Shown: positions 1 through 9,387 of the stretch, in pieces
How the letters are laid out: each line of letters starts with the position of its first letter
Numbering within the stretch: position 1 is the first letter of the stretch
Assembly: GCA_934277435.1 (NCBI GenBank)
Contig: CAKQUE010000001.1
Span: 310,001 to 374,000 of the forward strand
Length of the DNA stretch: 64,000 bases
Reading direction: 5' to 3'
Source: an uncultured Alphaproteobacteria bacterium
Lineage (GTDB): Bacteria; Pseudomonadota; Alphaproteobacteria; RF32; CAG-239
The notes under the pieces: model-generated
What the model was told of the DNA's origin: nothing
What the model saw: the letters and a program-made list of their open reading frames with translations, nothing else
Database searches by the model: none
Translations under genes and position numbers: made by a program

Positions 1-32
1 TCAAACCTTCAACAGAAAAAGAACTTACTCTC

Positions 33-61
33 TTGACTTGTTTATGATTAACCACTAAGTT
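33..61 (+). promoter_or_regulatory. possible grpE promoter
   Basis: TTGACT is followed 17 bases later by TAAGTT. The -35 has good consensus and the -10 is weak. An alphaproteobacterial heat-shock promoter starts with CTTGA, which is also present here, but the -10 does not let me tell the two classes apart. Confidence 0.35.
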
Positions 62-103
62 CTATATAGATATCTTTCAGAAAGAATTAAAGAGGAAACT
101 ATA

Positions 104-688
104 ATGACTGATAAAAAAGAAAAAATGTCGGCTGAAATTGAAAATGAAAAAGAACAAACTCAAGCCGCAGAAGATTCTGAAAATGTGCAAAACTCTGAAT
201 GTAAAGATGAGTTGAGCCAGCTTAAAGAGGAAAACCAAAAGCTAAAAGATTCTTTTTTGCGCGCATATGCCGAGGCTGAAAATACTAAAAAACGCTGCCA
301 GCAGGAAATTGAAAAGAATTCTAAATTTGCCATTTCTTCTTTTGCTAAAGAATTGTTAGGCGTTGCCGATAATTTGCAGCGCGCGTTGGGTGCTGTTGAC
401 GATGAAACAAAATCAAAATGCGAAGCCTTTATTAAAGGTGTTGAACTTACGCAAAATGAACTAACCAAAGTTTTTGGTAAGTTTGGCATCAAAAAACTTG
501 AAAGTCTGAATAAGGTTTTTGACCCAAATTTTGAGCGTGTAGTGCAAGAAATTGAAGATAAGGAAAAACCAGCCGGCACAATTATTGCCGAACTGCAATC
601 AGGTTATACGCTAAACGACCGTATTTTGCGCGAAGCCATGGTTGTGGTGACCAAAGGCGGCGAACAAGCTCCAAAAAATGAAAAATAA
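104..688 (+). CDS. grpE: GrpE, nucleotide exchange factor of DnaK
   Basis: This 194-residue protein fits the GrpE family, the cytoplasmic factor that releases ADP from DnaK. The first 35 residues are acidic and probably disordered. They are followed by a long heptad-rich helix (about 36-90) with the family pattern SFLRAYAEAENTKKR, then the C-terminal beta domain with the family-like ending GYTLNDRILREAMVVV. Length is normal. AGAGG sits a few bases before the ATG. No hrcA or dnaK is visible in the short upstream stretch. A strong terminator follows, so the gene ends its own transcription unit. Confidence 0.95.
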   Translation: MTDKKEKMSAEIENEKEQTQAAEDSENVQNSECKDELSQLKEENQKLKDSFLRAYAEAENTKKRCQQEIEKNSKFAISSFAKELLGVADNLQRALGAVDDETKSKCEAFIKGVELTQNELTKVFGKFGIKKLESLNKVFDPNFERVVQEIEDKEKPAGTIIAELQSGYTLNDRILREAMVVVTKGGEQAPKNEK

Positions 689-710
689 AATGTAAATCTG
701 AAAATTAGGA

Positions 711-739
711 AAAGTCCGCTTAGTTTGCGGACTTTTTTG
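711..739 (+). terminator. Rho-independent terminator of grpE
   Basis: AAGTCCGC pairs with GCGGACTT around a 7-base loop, followed by a run of T. Confidence 0.85.
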
Positions 740-816
740 TTTGACGTAGCAAAATAAATGGTATATCTGATAAAATGTTATTTTATTCTAGAAAAATAGC
801 GTTATAGTTTTAGACG

Positions 817-1944
817 ATGAAAATATTGAACGTTTATATTTTTAAGCAGATTTTTATTGGTTTTCTGCTGGTTTGTTTCTCTCTGCTGGCCATGCTATGG
901 CTAACGCAGTCACTTCGTTTTGTGGAAATGGTGACAAGGCAAGGTTTGCCCGTTTATTTGTTTGCCGAAATGACATCTTTGCTAATGCCTAGAGTTTTCA
1001 ACATATTGTCTCCGGTGGCGGCGTTTGTGACGGTGCTGTTTGTTTATAACCGCTTGATTGCCGATAGAGAATTGGTGGTAATGCAGTCGGCGGGAATTAG
1101 CCCGTGGCAAAATTCAAAAGCCGCGGTTTTTCTGGGAATTTTAATGGCGCTGTTTAATGTTTTTGTTATGAACTGGGGTATACCTTGGTCCGAATCCAAG
1201 TTTCGCGATTTGGAATGGCGGGTTAAAAATAATTTGACGCAGATGGTTTTTCGAGAAGGTGAGTTTACATCTTTGAGAAACGGAATTACAGTGTTTATTG
1301 ATAAACATGAAGATGATGGTTCGGTTAGCGGTATTTTTGTCAGCGATGAAAGCAAACCAAATCTGAAAGTAACGTTAACAGCTGAAAAAGGAAGAATTAT
1401 TCAAACCGAAAAAGGTCCGAGAATCCTGTTTATTAACGGCGTTCGCCAAGAGATGAATACCAAAGATTATAAATTCAGCACGTTGTCTTTTTCTCGCTAT
1501 TCCGCTGAATTTAACAATATGGAAAGTAGAAAGAAAAAAGATCAAACAGTGCGTGAAAAATCGGTTTTTGAGTTGTTGCAATCCGGTCGCGACAATACAT
1601 TGGACGCTCATACGCAACGTAAAAATATTGTAGAAGGTAATAGGCGCGTTTTGTATCCGCTGTATAATTTGCTGTTTGCTTTGTTGGCTTGCGTCGGTTT
1701 GCTGGTTGGGAATTTTAATCGCCGCGGTCAGACTAAAATAATCACGGCCGAAGTTTTGAGTATGATTATTATTTTGGGCGGCGATTTGGCGTTTACAAAC
1801 TTGGCCGGACGTTCGCTGATGGTTTTGCCTTTGTTGTATTTAAATTGCCTGCTGCCGTTGTTTATTTGTTTTTATTTGCTGTTTTTTTATAATCCGTTTT
1901 ACTTCCGCCGTTTTAAAATAAAGGAGCGTCAAAATGAAAATTAA
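817..1944 (+). CDS. lptF: LptF, LPS export ABC transporter permease
   Basis: This 375-residue inner-membrane protein belongs to the YjgP/YjgQ family. Membrane segments lie at about 10-30, 55-75 and 100-120. A periplasmic jellyroll-like domain spans about 125-265, and three more membrane segments follow. I call it LptF rather than LptG for two reasons: the periplasmic start FREGEFTSLRNGITVFI resembles LptF, and it directly precedes lptD. The family works as an LptF-LptG-LptB complex that pulls LPS out of the inner membrane. The last 11 bases overlap lptD, so the two are probably translationally coupled. A second paralogue of this family (the LptG candidate) lies about 13 kb away instead of next door. 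A TTGACG/TATATC pair with a short 15-base spacer lies upstream. Confidence 0.85.
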   Translation: MKILNVYIFKQIFIGFLLVCFSLLAMLWLTQSLRFVEMVTRQGLPVYLFAEMTSLLMPRVFNILSPVAAFVTVLFVYNRLIADRELVVMQSAGISPWQNSKAAVFLGILMALFNVFVMNWGIPWSESKFRDLEWRVKNNLTQMVFREGEFTSLRNGITVFIDKHEDDGSVSGIFVSDESKPNLKVTLTAEKGRIIQTEKGPRILFINGVRQEMNTKDYKFSTLSFSRYSAEFNNMESRKKKDQTVREKSVFELLQSGRDNTLDAHTQRKNIVEGNRRVLYPLYNLLFALLACVGLLVGNFNRRGQTKIITAEVLSMIIILGGDLAFTNLAGRSLMVLPLLYLNCLLPLFICFYLLFFYNPFYFRRFKIKERQNEN

Positions 1945-4210
1945 CCGTTTGGTTGCCGCGAGTTCGCAGATTTTATTATTGATGCTTTGCAGCAACGCCG
2001 CTTATGCAGTTAGTGAGGCCGGCGAAATTCAGCGTAAAGAACAAAAATCTCCGCACGCGGATATGGAGGTGGCGCATAATATTACAAATATAGAATTTAC
2101 CGGCGATAGTAATTTGGAAGGCAATGACGCTATAGATTTTAGCGCTGATGAACTGACTAATGATGAAACCACTGGTTTGATTACCGCTAAAGGCGATGTT
2201 GAAATACTTTATAATAAAATGCGCTTAAAAACAGATACATTGGTGTATGATCAAAATAAAGATGAAGTAACGGCCACCGGTAATGTTAAACTTTATTCAT
2301 CTGACGGTTCGATTATTTATAGCGATAAAGTGTCGCTTTCTGAGCAAATGACTGTAGGTGAGATGTATCATATTAAAGTTTTGCTCAAAGATGAATCCCA
2401 TGTTTTTGCCGAAAGCTTCAAAAAGAAAAACAATCAGAAAAAACAGCTGACTTATGCCACATATACGCCGTGCGATATGTGTGATACTCAATCGCCGCTG
2501 TGGTCAATCAGCGCTCGCAAAGTGCAGCATGATGAAAAAAATAAAAATGTTCATTACAACGATGCGATTATAAAAATCAAAAATGTACCGATTTTTTACA
2601 CTCCGTTTTTTACGCATCCAGACCCGAGTGTAAAAAGACGTTCCGGATTGCTGGCGCCGACCATGGGCAGCTCTAACTATTTGGGTGCTGTGTTTCAGCC
2701 GCGTTATTTTTGGGCGGTTGATGACCAGACAAATGTGATTATATCACCGATTTTTTCTACTGATAAAAATGTGATTTGGGGCGGACAGTATCAAAAATAT
2801 TTTTATAGCGCCGATACTGATATTTCGGGCAGTTATTTGAAGGATAACGATGACAACCGTCCAAAAAACAGAGGTAATTTGTTTGTCAAAGGGCGTTATG
2901 ATATAAATAATTATTGGCGGATGAAGTACGATGTAAAGTACGTTACTGATTATTTGTATCTAAAAGAACTCAGTTTGCCGTATCAAGATGATGCATGGCT
3001 GACTTCTAATGTTGCGTTTGAGCGTTTCAGCGGTCGGGATTATGCGTCGATTGAGGCTTACTACTATAAAATTCTAAGTTACAATCTGCGGGTTAGAAAT
3101 GAAAGTCAATACCGTGAAATTAATGCCCGTAAGCCGTTGGTTGCTCCGCTGATAAATGTTGAAACTTATTCTGACCCAAGCTCAATCGGTTCGTATTTCA
3201 AAAATGAATTTAACAGCGCGTCTATATATCACAAAGACGGACGCCAAACTCAGCGTTTGACGGCTATCAATGCATGGGAGCTTCCGTTTACGTCGTCTTT
3301 TGGTGAGAAATATCGTTTTGTGACTTCGTTAAAATCTGATGCGTACTATATAAACAAGTATCAATATAATGCGCAAAACACCTATAACGGAACCGTAACT
3401 AGATTCTTCCCTCAGACCGGTGTGGAATGGCGCTTGCCGTTTGTGCGGGCAAATGAGGCGTCCCGTCAGATTATTGAGCCGGTAATAGTTGGCGTGTTAG
3501 CTCCAAACGGCGGAAACAAGCAAGACAAGATTCCAAATGAAGACAGCGAAGATGTTTATTTTGACGACACCAACGTTTTGGATTTGGATAGATACGCCGG
3601 TTATGACCGTAACGACACCGGCAGCCGTGTAAGCTATGGTTTGCGCTGGAGTTCTTATGGTGATATCATTGGTCGTACGTCGGCGTTTATTGCGCAAAGT
3701 TATGAAAGAAGAAGAGATGCTAGTTTTGCCGAAAGTTTGGATAGCGAGCATACTTCTAATTTTAGTGATTATGTCGGCCGCATCAATGCCGAACCAAATG
3801 AATATTTGAATTTGAACTATCGTTTTCGTTTGGATAGAAAATCTTTAGATGCCAAATACAGTGAATTGGGTGCCGGTGTCGGTCCGTCATTTTTACGCGC
3901 CTACGCATCTTATATCTTTTTGCAGGGAAACACTTATTACAACAAGTTGTATTCTGAGCGTAAAGAATTATATACTTCTTTAAGCTCGGATTTTTCGCAG
4001 TTTTGGTCTGTCAGTATCTACAATTTGCAGGACTTGACAGAAAACAGCCGCGGTTCGCTGGAGCATGGCGGCAATCTGATTTATGAAGATGAATGCTTAA
4101 AGTGGGTTACTAATATCAAAAAATATAACAGCAGTAATCCGGATTTGAAAAACAGTTATGAGTTTGGCATTACTTTCTATTTGAAAACGATTGGTAGTTT
4201 TGGCTCATAG
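1934..4210 (+). CDS. lptD: LptD, outer-membrane LPS assembly protein
   Basis: This 758-residue protein has a signal peptide ending near residue 25 (NAAYA). An OstA/LptA-like beta-jellyroll follows at about 60-190, then a large C-terminal beta-barrel to the end. It inserts LPS into the outer leaflet, normally with the lipoprotein LptE, which is not seen in this window. The start of the barrel region has CDMCD, the paired cysteines seen in alphaproteobacterial members. The ATG lies inside the end of lptF and the gene is followed after 22 bases by surA, the chaperone needed to fold LptD. The layout lptF-lptD-surA therefore groups LPS export with its assembly factor. Confidence 0.93.
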   Translation: MKINRLVAASSQILLLMLCSNAAYAVSEAGEIQRKEQKSPHADMEVAHNITNIEFTGDSNLEGNDAIDFSADELTNDETTGLITAKGDVEILYNKMRLKTDTLVYDQNKDEVTATGNVKLYSSDGSIIYSDKVSLSEQMTVGEMYHIKVLLKDESHVFAESFKKKNNQKKQLTYATYTPCDMCDTQSPLWSISARKVQHDEKNKNVHYNDAIIKIKNVPIFYTPFFTHPDPSVKRRSGLLAPTMGSSNYLGAVFQPRYFWAVDDQTNVIISPIFSTDKNVIWGGQYQKYFYSADTDISGSYLKDNDDNRPKNRGNLFVKGRYDINNYWRMKYDVKYVTDYLYLKELSLPYQDDAWLTSNVAFERFSGRDYASIEAYYYKILSYNLRVRNESQYREINARKPLVAPLINVETYSDPSSIGSYFKNEFNSASIYHKDGRQTQRLTAINAWELPFTSSFGEKYRFVTSLKSDAYYINKYQYNAQNTYNGTVTRFFPQTGVEWRLPFVRANEASRQIIEPVIVGVLAPNGGNKQDKIPNEDSEDVYFDDTNVLDLDRYAGYDRNDTGSRVSYGLRWSSYGDIIGRTSAFIAQSYERRRDASFAESLDSEHTSNFSDYVGRINAEPNEYLNLNYRFRLDRKSLDAKYSELGAGVGPSFLRAYASYIFLQGNTYYNKLYSERKELYTSLSSDFSQFWSVSIYNLQDLTENSRGSLEHGGNLIYEDECLKWVTNIKKYNSSNPDLKNSYEFGITFYLKTIGSFGS

Positions 4211-4232
4211 GGTTAAAGGAGAAATAAAAATA

Positions 4233-5432
4233 ATGAAAAAATTAGTTTTATTATCAAGTTTTGTTTTATTTTTTGGTTTTACCGCTCAGGCCGAAAATAT
4301 AGATTTGCAAGAAATAGACAATCAGGCGCGTATGGATAGACCGAATACCAATTCGATTATGTTTCGCCGCAACGCAGAACAATATCGCCAATTGAGCGAT
4401 GAGGAAAGAGCCGATATAGCCGCCCGTCGGGAAGAGGCCAGAAAAATGCGCTTGCAGCAAGAAGAATATGCTCGTCGCCGTGCTGCAGAAGAAATGCGCC
4501 GCCGGCAAATGGAAGAAGCGCAAAAAGAGGCGGAACGTCGTCGCGCCGAAGCTTTGAAACCGATAACTTTATATGAAAATAAACTGAAAATTTATGCGTT
4601 GGTAAACGGCGAAGTGATTACCAGCAGCGATATGCAAAGCCGAATTAATGCGTTTATTTTGACAACAGGTATTCCGTATAACGCGCAAACAAAAACAATG
4701 ATAACCGGCAAAGTTTTGCAGTCGGCCATTGATGAAAAGCTTAAGATTCAAGAGGCAGAAAAAAATAAGATTAAAATCAGCAAAAAAGAAATCGACAAGG
4801 CTCTGGCACAGTTTGAACAAAGCAATAATATGCAAAAAGGACAGCTTAAAAAGATTTTGACTGACGCTAAAGTGAGTATGAAAGTTTGGAGCACGCAAAT
4901 AGAGGCTGATTTGGCTTGGCACAAACTGATTAATCAAAAAGGCTATAATGAAGTAAGTATCAGCGAAAATGATATCAATAAGGCTTTGGAAGAAATCAAA
5001 AAAGATCAAAAAAAGCAAAAATTTATGGTGTCGGAAATTGTGATAGACAAGAAAGACGCCAAAGACCTTAATCAGTTGGTTGAAAATTTGCGCAATGATC
5101 CGCGATTTGAGCTTTATGCCATGCAGTTTTCACAGAGCCCAAGTGCGGCAAACGGCGGCCGCTTAGGCTGGATAGGCAAGGGCAAATTGCCGTCGGTAAT
5201 TGAAACGGCCATGCTAAAACTGAAAGACGGCGATGTTTCTGACCCAATTGCCTATGGTAAAGATTTTTATATTTTGAAAATGGAAAAAATTTTCAATCCG
5301 GCGGTGGACAAGCCCGAAGTTCCGTCCCGCCAAGAAGTTAAAAGCTTTTTGGAAAATAAAAAGCTGGAAGAATATTCCAATCGCTATATCAAAAATTTGC
5401 GCAGCCGCGCTTTGATTGAAAAGAAAGTATAA
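4233..5432 (+). CDS. surA: SurA-like periplasmic peptidyl-prolyl isomerase
   Basis: I start it at the ATG preceded by AAAGGAG. An earlier in-frame ATG inside lptD has no ribosome binding site and would bury the signal peptide. The 399-residue product has a signal peptide ending about residue 20 (FTAQA). A strongly charged Arg/Glu helix follows at about 45-103, then the SurA N-terminal chaperone domain (about 110-260). One rotamase domain spans about 265-365, with the FSQSPSAANGGRLGWI signature. SurA escorts outer-membrane proteins such as LptD. The charged helical insert before the chaperone domain is not part of classical SurA. The stop overlaps the rsmA start by one base (TAATG). Confidence 0.88.
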   Translation: MKKLVLLSSFVLFFGFTAQAENIDLQEIDNQARMDRPNTNSIMFRRNAEQYRQLSDEERADIAARREEARKMRLQQEEYARRRAAEEMRRRQMEEAQKEAERRRAEALKPITLYENKLKIYALVNGEVITSSDMQSRINAFILTTGIPYNAQTKTMITGKVLQSAIDEKLKIQEAEKNKIKISKKEIDKALAQFEQSNNMQKGQLKKILTDAKVSMKVWSTQIEADLAWHKLINQKGYNEVSISENDINKALEEIKKDQKKQKFMVSEIVIDKKDAKDLNQLVENLRNDPRFELYAMQFSQSPSAANGGRLGWIGKGKLPSVIETAMLKLKDGDVSDPIAYGKDFYILKMEKIFNPAVDKPEVPSRQEVKSFLENKKLEEYSNRYIKNLRSRALIEKKV

Positions 5433-6262
5433 TGACAGAGCTTCCTTCTTTACGAGAAACGGTGGATAGCCACGGTTTGATGGCAAAAAAAGCCTTGGGG
5501 CAGAATTTTTTGCTGGATCAGAATATTACGGATAAAATTATCCGCAGTTCATTGGCCGCCAGAGGAACGGAAGATTTTTCGCAGGAAGATGTTTTTGAAA
5601 TCGGCCCCGGACCAGGGGGGCTGACCCGCGCGGTGCTAAAAGCGAATCCGCACAGCTTGACAGTGGTTGAAATGGACGAGCGCTGCATAGAAATTATGCG
5701 TGAATTGCAGGCTGTTTATGGTGAAAAGCTAAATATTGTCAACGGCGATGCCATGAAGTTTGATTTTGGGCAGCCGAGCACACAGCGCAAAAGCGTGGTC
5801 AGTAATTTGCCGTATAACATTTCGGTGCCGCTGCTGATTGTTTTTTTGAAACAAATGCGGCAGTTCAATAGCTTGACTTTGATGTTTCAAAAAGAAGTGG
5901 CGGAGCGTATTTTGGCCGAGCCGGACAACAAAAATTACGGACGCATTTCGGTGTTGTCGCAGTTGGTTTGCAATGTTAAGCTGTTGTTTAATTTGAATCC
6001 TAATTGTTTTGTGCCAGCGCCAAAGATTTGGTCTTCGGTGTTGTTGTTTACGCCAAACGAGCAGCTGCCGGCGCCGGAAGATTTGGCTAAGGTGGAAAAA
6101 ATCACGGAAATGGCGTTTGGGCAGCGTCGCAAAATGCTGCGCCAGAGCCTGAAAAGTTTACCAAATTTAGAAAAAGCTTGCGCGGCCGCCGGTGTATCTT
6201 TAACCGACAGAGCCGAAAACGTTTCGCCGGAGCAATATTTGCTGTTGGCGCAAAATAGCTAA
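5432..6262 (+). CDS. rsmA: 16S rRNA (adenine1518/1519-N6)-dimethyltransferase
   Basis: The 276-residue KsgA/RsmA enzyme dimethylates two adjacent adenines in the 3' terminal hairpin of 16S rRNA, using S-adenosylmethionine, late in small-subunit assembly. Visible motifs are QNFLLDQN (24-31), the SAM-binding GPGPG (58-62) and the catalytic NLPY (125-128). Length is normal. It overlaps the surA stop by one base. In most alphaproteobacteria pdxA separates surA from this gene; here pdxA is missing from the cluster. Confidence 0.95.
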   Translation: MTELPSLRETVDSHGLMAKKALGQNFLLDQNITDKIIRSSLAARGTEDFSQEDVFEIGPGPGGLTRAVLKANPHSLTVVEMDERCIEIMRELQAVYGEKLNIVNGDAMKFDFGQPSTQRKSVVSNLPYNISVPLLIVFLKQMRQFNSLTLMFQKEVAERILAEPDNKNYGRISVLSQLVCNVKLLFNLNPNCFVPAPKIWSSVLLFTPNEQLPAPEDLAKVEKITEMAFGQRRKMLRQSLKSLPNLEKACAAAGVSLTDRAENVSPEQYLLLAQNS

Positions 6263-6345
6263 AAAAAGAATATTGTTTTTTATCAAAATGTTAATATTTT
6301 TTCCTTAGCCTGACTAGTTGTAATTTATCTAATAGGGAAAAATAT

Positions 6346-8268
6346 ATGCACACGGTTCATGCTCTGATTGTAGATTTGACGTTAATAACCATTTATGCGG
6401 CGATTGTGACGCTGTTGTTCAAAAAGCTGAAACAGCCGACAGTTTTAGGCTATATTTTAGCCGGTATTTTGGCGGGACCGTATTTTGATTTGTTGCCTAC
6501 GGTGACAGACCGAGAAAATTTGAGCCTGTGGGCGGATATCGGAGTGATTTTTTTGCTGTTTGGCTTGGGTTTGGAATTTAGTTTCAAAAAAATGATAAAC
6601 GTGGGCAAAGCGGCGATGATAACCGCCAACGCAAATATTTTGTTTATGCTGTTTTTGGGGTATAACACTGGTTTGCTGCTGGGCTGGAGCACAATGGACA
6701 GTTTCTTTTTGGGCAGTATGATTTCGATGTCGTCGACCACGATTATTATCAAGGCGTTTGATGATTTGAACATCAAAAAGCAAAGGTTTACGGATTTGGT
6801 TTTTGGCGTGTTGGTGGTTGAAGATTTGGTTGGTATTTTGCTGTTGGTGCTGTTGCCGACTATTGCGATTGGCGCGAGCATTGACGGACAAGCTCTGTTG
6901 GTTAGCACCGGCAAGTTGATTTTGTTTTTGGTGATGTGTTTTGTTATTGGTATTTATTTGGTGCCGACTTTGCTCAAAAAAATCGACCGCTTTTTGAATG
7001 ACGAGCAGTTGCTTTTGGTGATGATAGCCTTGTGTTTTGGAATGGTGTGGCTGGCGAATTATTCGGGATTTTCTTCGGCCTTGGGCGCGTTTATCACCGG
7101 TTCTATTTTGGCTGAAACTCCTTTGATTGAGCGAATCGAAAAAACAGTTAAACCGCTAAAAGATTTTTTTGGCGCGGTGTTTTTTGTTTCGGTGGGTATG
7201 ATGGTTAATCCGGCAATGTTTTTGGAATACGCATGGCCGATTTTTGTGATAACGCTGATAGTCATGGCGGGTAAAGTGGCTTTTTCGTGCTTTGGTTTTA
7301 TTGTTTCGGGGCAGCCGTTAAAAACCGCAGTTTTGGGGGCGTTTTCGTTGGCGCAAGTCGGCGAGTTTGCTTTTATTATCGCCAGTTTGGGCATGAGTTT
7401 GGGCGTTTTGCATAAACAGGTGTATCCGATTATTGTCGCCGTGTCGGTGATAACAACGTTCTTTACGCCAATGATGATAAAATTTGCCGAGCCGATGTTT
7501 AATGTGATAAAAAAATATCTGCCGGAAAAATGGCAGCAATTTTTGGCGCAGCACGCGACAGGGCAAAAAGAAACAAAAAGCGAGGAGCGCTTGTGGAATA
7601 TCTTGTTTAAAAATTATTTGTCGCGTTTGGCGCTGTTTGTGATGATAAACTACGCGGTGATTGGTTTTTCTAACTATCTGGTGCGTCCGTTTGTGTATCA
7701 ATATTTGCCGAATATGCCGGCGCGGGCTGTGGTTACTCTTATCACGCTGTTGCTGATGTCGCCGTTTTTGAAGGCGCTTATCGGCTGGGAAACGATTTTG
7801 CCGGTGATGTTGGCGCGCAAGGTGCGTCCGCTCTCTGATTTGTCGCAAAAAATGTTGGCGGATAGCAAAATGCTGCAAAAGGTGAAAGAAACTCTCAGCG
7901 CCTATGAAAGTTCTGAGAATTTGAAGAATTTGTTTGTGTCAAACAATCAGGTGGCGTCGGCTTATTACAAACTCTGGAAAGCCAAAAAGGCGAATCGGCT
8001 GCCGCTGTTGTTTTTGACCAGCTTTCGAATGCTGATAGTCTGCTTTTTTATTATGACGGTGGTGCATCAGTTTTTGACCGAGAATCCAAAAGTTATTTTT
8101 GGGTTGGTGATTATTTCTTTGGTAATGCTGACTCAGTCACGCTGGCTGTTTGAGCAATATATGAAAATGGAAAAGCAGTTTTTGGATAATTTGCACGGCG
8201 GCACTGACAATGCGGAGCCGGAACTCAAAACCGAATCGGTGCCGGAAAAAGACCAGCCTAAGCAATAA
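6346..8268 (+). CDS. CPA2-family monovalent cation:proton antiporter (Kef-like)
   Basis: This 640-residue membrane protein has about 12 hydrophobic segments in residues 1-395, with typical CPA2 stretches such as VLGYILAGILAGPYFD and SMSSTTIIIKAFDDLN. These proteins exchange K+ or Na+ for protons across the inner membrane. The C-terminal third has no Rossmann-type TrkA-N domain as in KefB/KefC. It carries several more hydrophobic segments (about 425-490 and 550-610) and a charged tail instead, so regulation must differ from glutathione-gated Kef channels. It stands alone, with a terminator after it. The exact ion is not predictable from sequence. Confidence 0.85.
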   Translation: MHTVHALIVDLTLITIYAAIVTLLFKKLKQPTVLGYILAGILAGPYFDLLPTVTDRENLSLWADIGVIFLLFGLGLEFSFKKMINVGKAAMITANANILFMLFLGYNTGLLLGWSTMDSFFLGSMISMSSTTIIIKAFDDLNIKKQRFTDLVFGVLVVEDLVGILLLVLLPTIAIGASIDGQALLVSTGKLILFLVMCFVIGIYLVPTLLKKIDRFLNDEQLLLVMIALCFGMVWLANYSGFSSALGAFITGSILAETPLIERIEKTVKPLKDFFGAVFFVSVGMMVNPAMFLEYAWPIFVITLIVMAGKVAFSCFGFIVSGQPLKTAVLGAFSLAQVGEFAFIIASLGMSLGVLHKQVYPIIVAVSVITTFFTPMMIKFAEPMFNVIKKYLPEKWQQFLAQHATGQKETKSEERLWNILFKNYLSRLALFVMINYAVIGFSNYLVRPFVYQYLPNMPARAVVTLITLLLMSPFLKALIGWETILPVMLARKVRPLSDLSQKMLADSKMLQKVKETLSAYESSENLKNLFVSNNQVASAYYKLWKAKKANRLPLLFLTSFRMLIVCFFIMTVVHQFLTENPKVIFGLVIISLVMLTQSRWLFEQYMKMEKQFLDNLHGGTDNAEPELKTESVPEKDQPKQ

Positions 8269-8290
8269 TCAATTTTAGCCGACAAGCTGA

Positions 8291-8329
8291 AAAAAACATC
8301 GGTGTGTGTGCCGGTGTTTTTTTTGTTTT
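8291..8329 (+). terminator. Rho-independent terminator after the antiporter gene
   Basis: AACATCGG pairs with CCGGTGTT around TGTGTGTG and is followed by a T run. Confidence 0.8.
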
Positions 8330-8374
8330 AAATCAACATTGTAATCAAAGCGGCAAAATTAATATTTTTAAGTC

Positions 8375-8412
8375 TTAACAAAGAGTTAACATAAACTATT
8401 ACTTTAGTAATA
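8375..8412. promoter_or_regulatory. paired inverted repeats upstream of the prepilin genes
   Basis: Two short dyads lie in the AT-rich 240-base gap before the first prepilin gene. One is TTAAC-5-GTTAA (8375-8389). The other is a perfect TATTACT-TT-AGTAATA (8397-8412). They could be operators. I see no convincing -35/-10 pair in this gap. Confidence 0.3.
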
Positions 8413-8509
8413 TTACCATTAGAATATTGTTTTAAATATTTAAATGTGTTCTAATTGTATCATAATGTGAATATAAGCATTATAAATTATTTTATTTAGG
8501 AGAAAGACA

Positions 8510-9172
8510 ATGACTATGATTAAAACAAATGAATCCGGCCGTTCCATGATTGAAATGTTGGGCGTGTTGGCCATCATCGGTGTTTTGTCCGTTGGTGGTA
8601 TTGCCGGCTATTCAAAAGCTATGAACAAATTCAAAACAAACAAAGTTGCCGACAACGTTTCTATGTTGGTTGCTAATATTAAAACTTTATATGCTCAGCA
8701 AAATTCTTATAATGGTTTGGATGTTAATTCTGCCATTTCAATGGGTGTGGTTCCAGATGAATTGGTTTCTGCTCGTCCTAAGGATGACGGTACAGGTGGA
8801 GCTTTAACTAACGCTTACAATGGTAATGTATATATTAGTGCGGCTTCGTCTGATGGTGCTACCACATCTGATGATTTAGCTTTTTATATTATTTTTACAG
8901 GCTTATCAAAAGAGGCTTGTATTACATTGGCTACCAACGATTGGGGTTCAAGCTTTTCTTCTGGCTTGATTGGTATGCAAGCAAGAGCTGGTACAGATGG
9001 TCATGCTGCTCATACAAATACGGATGTAAAAGATATTAAAATGGGATGTACTGGCGGTACTGATGGCATTGCTTGCGCCGGCAAATCTATGCCAATGGAT
9101 GTTGGCGATGCCGCGACAGCGTGCGCTTGTAATGCAGGAAATACATGTTCTATATTTTGGAAATATTATTGA
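8510..9172 (+). CDS. type IV prepilin-like protein 1
   Basis: This 220-residue protein has a class III signal: a short polar leader ending in SG, then RSMIEMLGVLAIIGVLSVGG with Glu at +5 after the cleavage glycine. Arg occupies +1 where Phe is usual. The hydrophobic helix is followed by a variable globular domain. Six cysteines gather in the last 65 residues, plus one in EACITLATNDWG. After prepilin peptidase cleavage it would assemble into a pilus or pseudopilus; no assembly genes are in the window. AGGAG lies 7 bases before the ATG. The gene is a tandem paralogue of the next gene, 22 bases downstream. Confidence 0.85.
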   Translation: MTMIKTNESGRSMIEMLGVLAIIGVLSVGGIAGYSKAMNKFKTNKVADNVSMLVANIKTLYAQQNSYNGLDVNSAISMGVVPDELVSARPKDDGTGGALTNAYNGNVYISAASSDGATTSDDLAFYIIFTGLSKEACITLATNDWGSSFSSGLIGMQARAGTDGHAAHTNTDVKDIKMGCTGGTDGIACAGKSMPMDVGDAATACACNAGNTCSIFWKYY

Positions 9173-9182
9173 TTTAGGCTAG

Positions 9183-9387
9183 AGGAGAAAGACAATGACT
9201 ATGCTTAAAACGAATGAAAACGGTCGTTCTATGATTGAAATGCTGGGCGTGTTGGCCATTATCGGTGTTTTGTCCGTTGGTGGTATTGCCGGCTATTCTA
9301 AAGCTATGAACAAATTCAAAACCAATAAAGTTGCCGACAACGTTTCTATGATTGTAGCTAATATCAAAACTTTATATGCACAGCAGA
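9183..9387 (+). repeat. duplicated prepilin 5' segment (partner 8498-8702)
   Basis: The ribosome binding site and first about 190 bases of the second prepilin gene repeat those of the first, 685 bases upstream. Most differences are in third codon positions. The rest of the two genes diverges strongly apart from EACITLATNDWG and the C-terminal cysteine block. This looks like gene duplication with selection or gene conversion holding the assembly helix constant. Confidence 0.8.

Noticed and set aside
4191..4232. Upstream SurA start inside lptD
   Set aside because: AAAGGAG serves the ATG at 4233, which also gives a proper signal peptide.
6450..7878. Long minus-strand frames inside the antiporter gene
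   Set aside because: They mirror codon structure of a GC-skewed membrane protein gene and show no family pattern.
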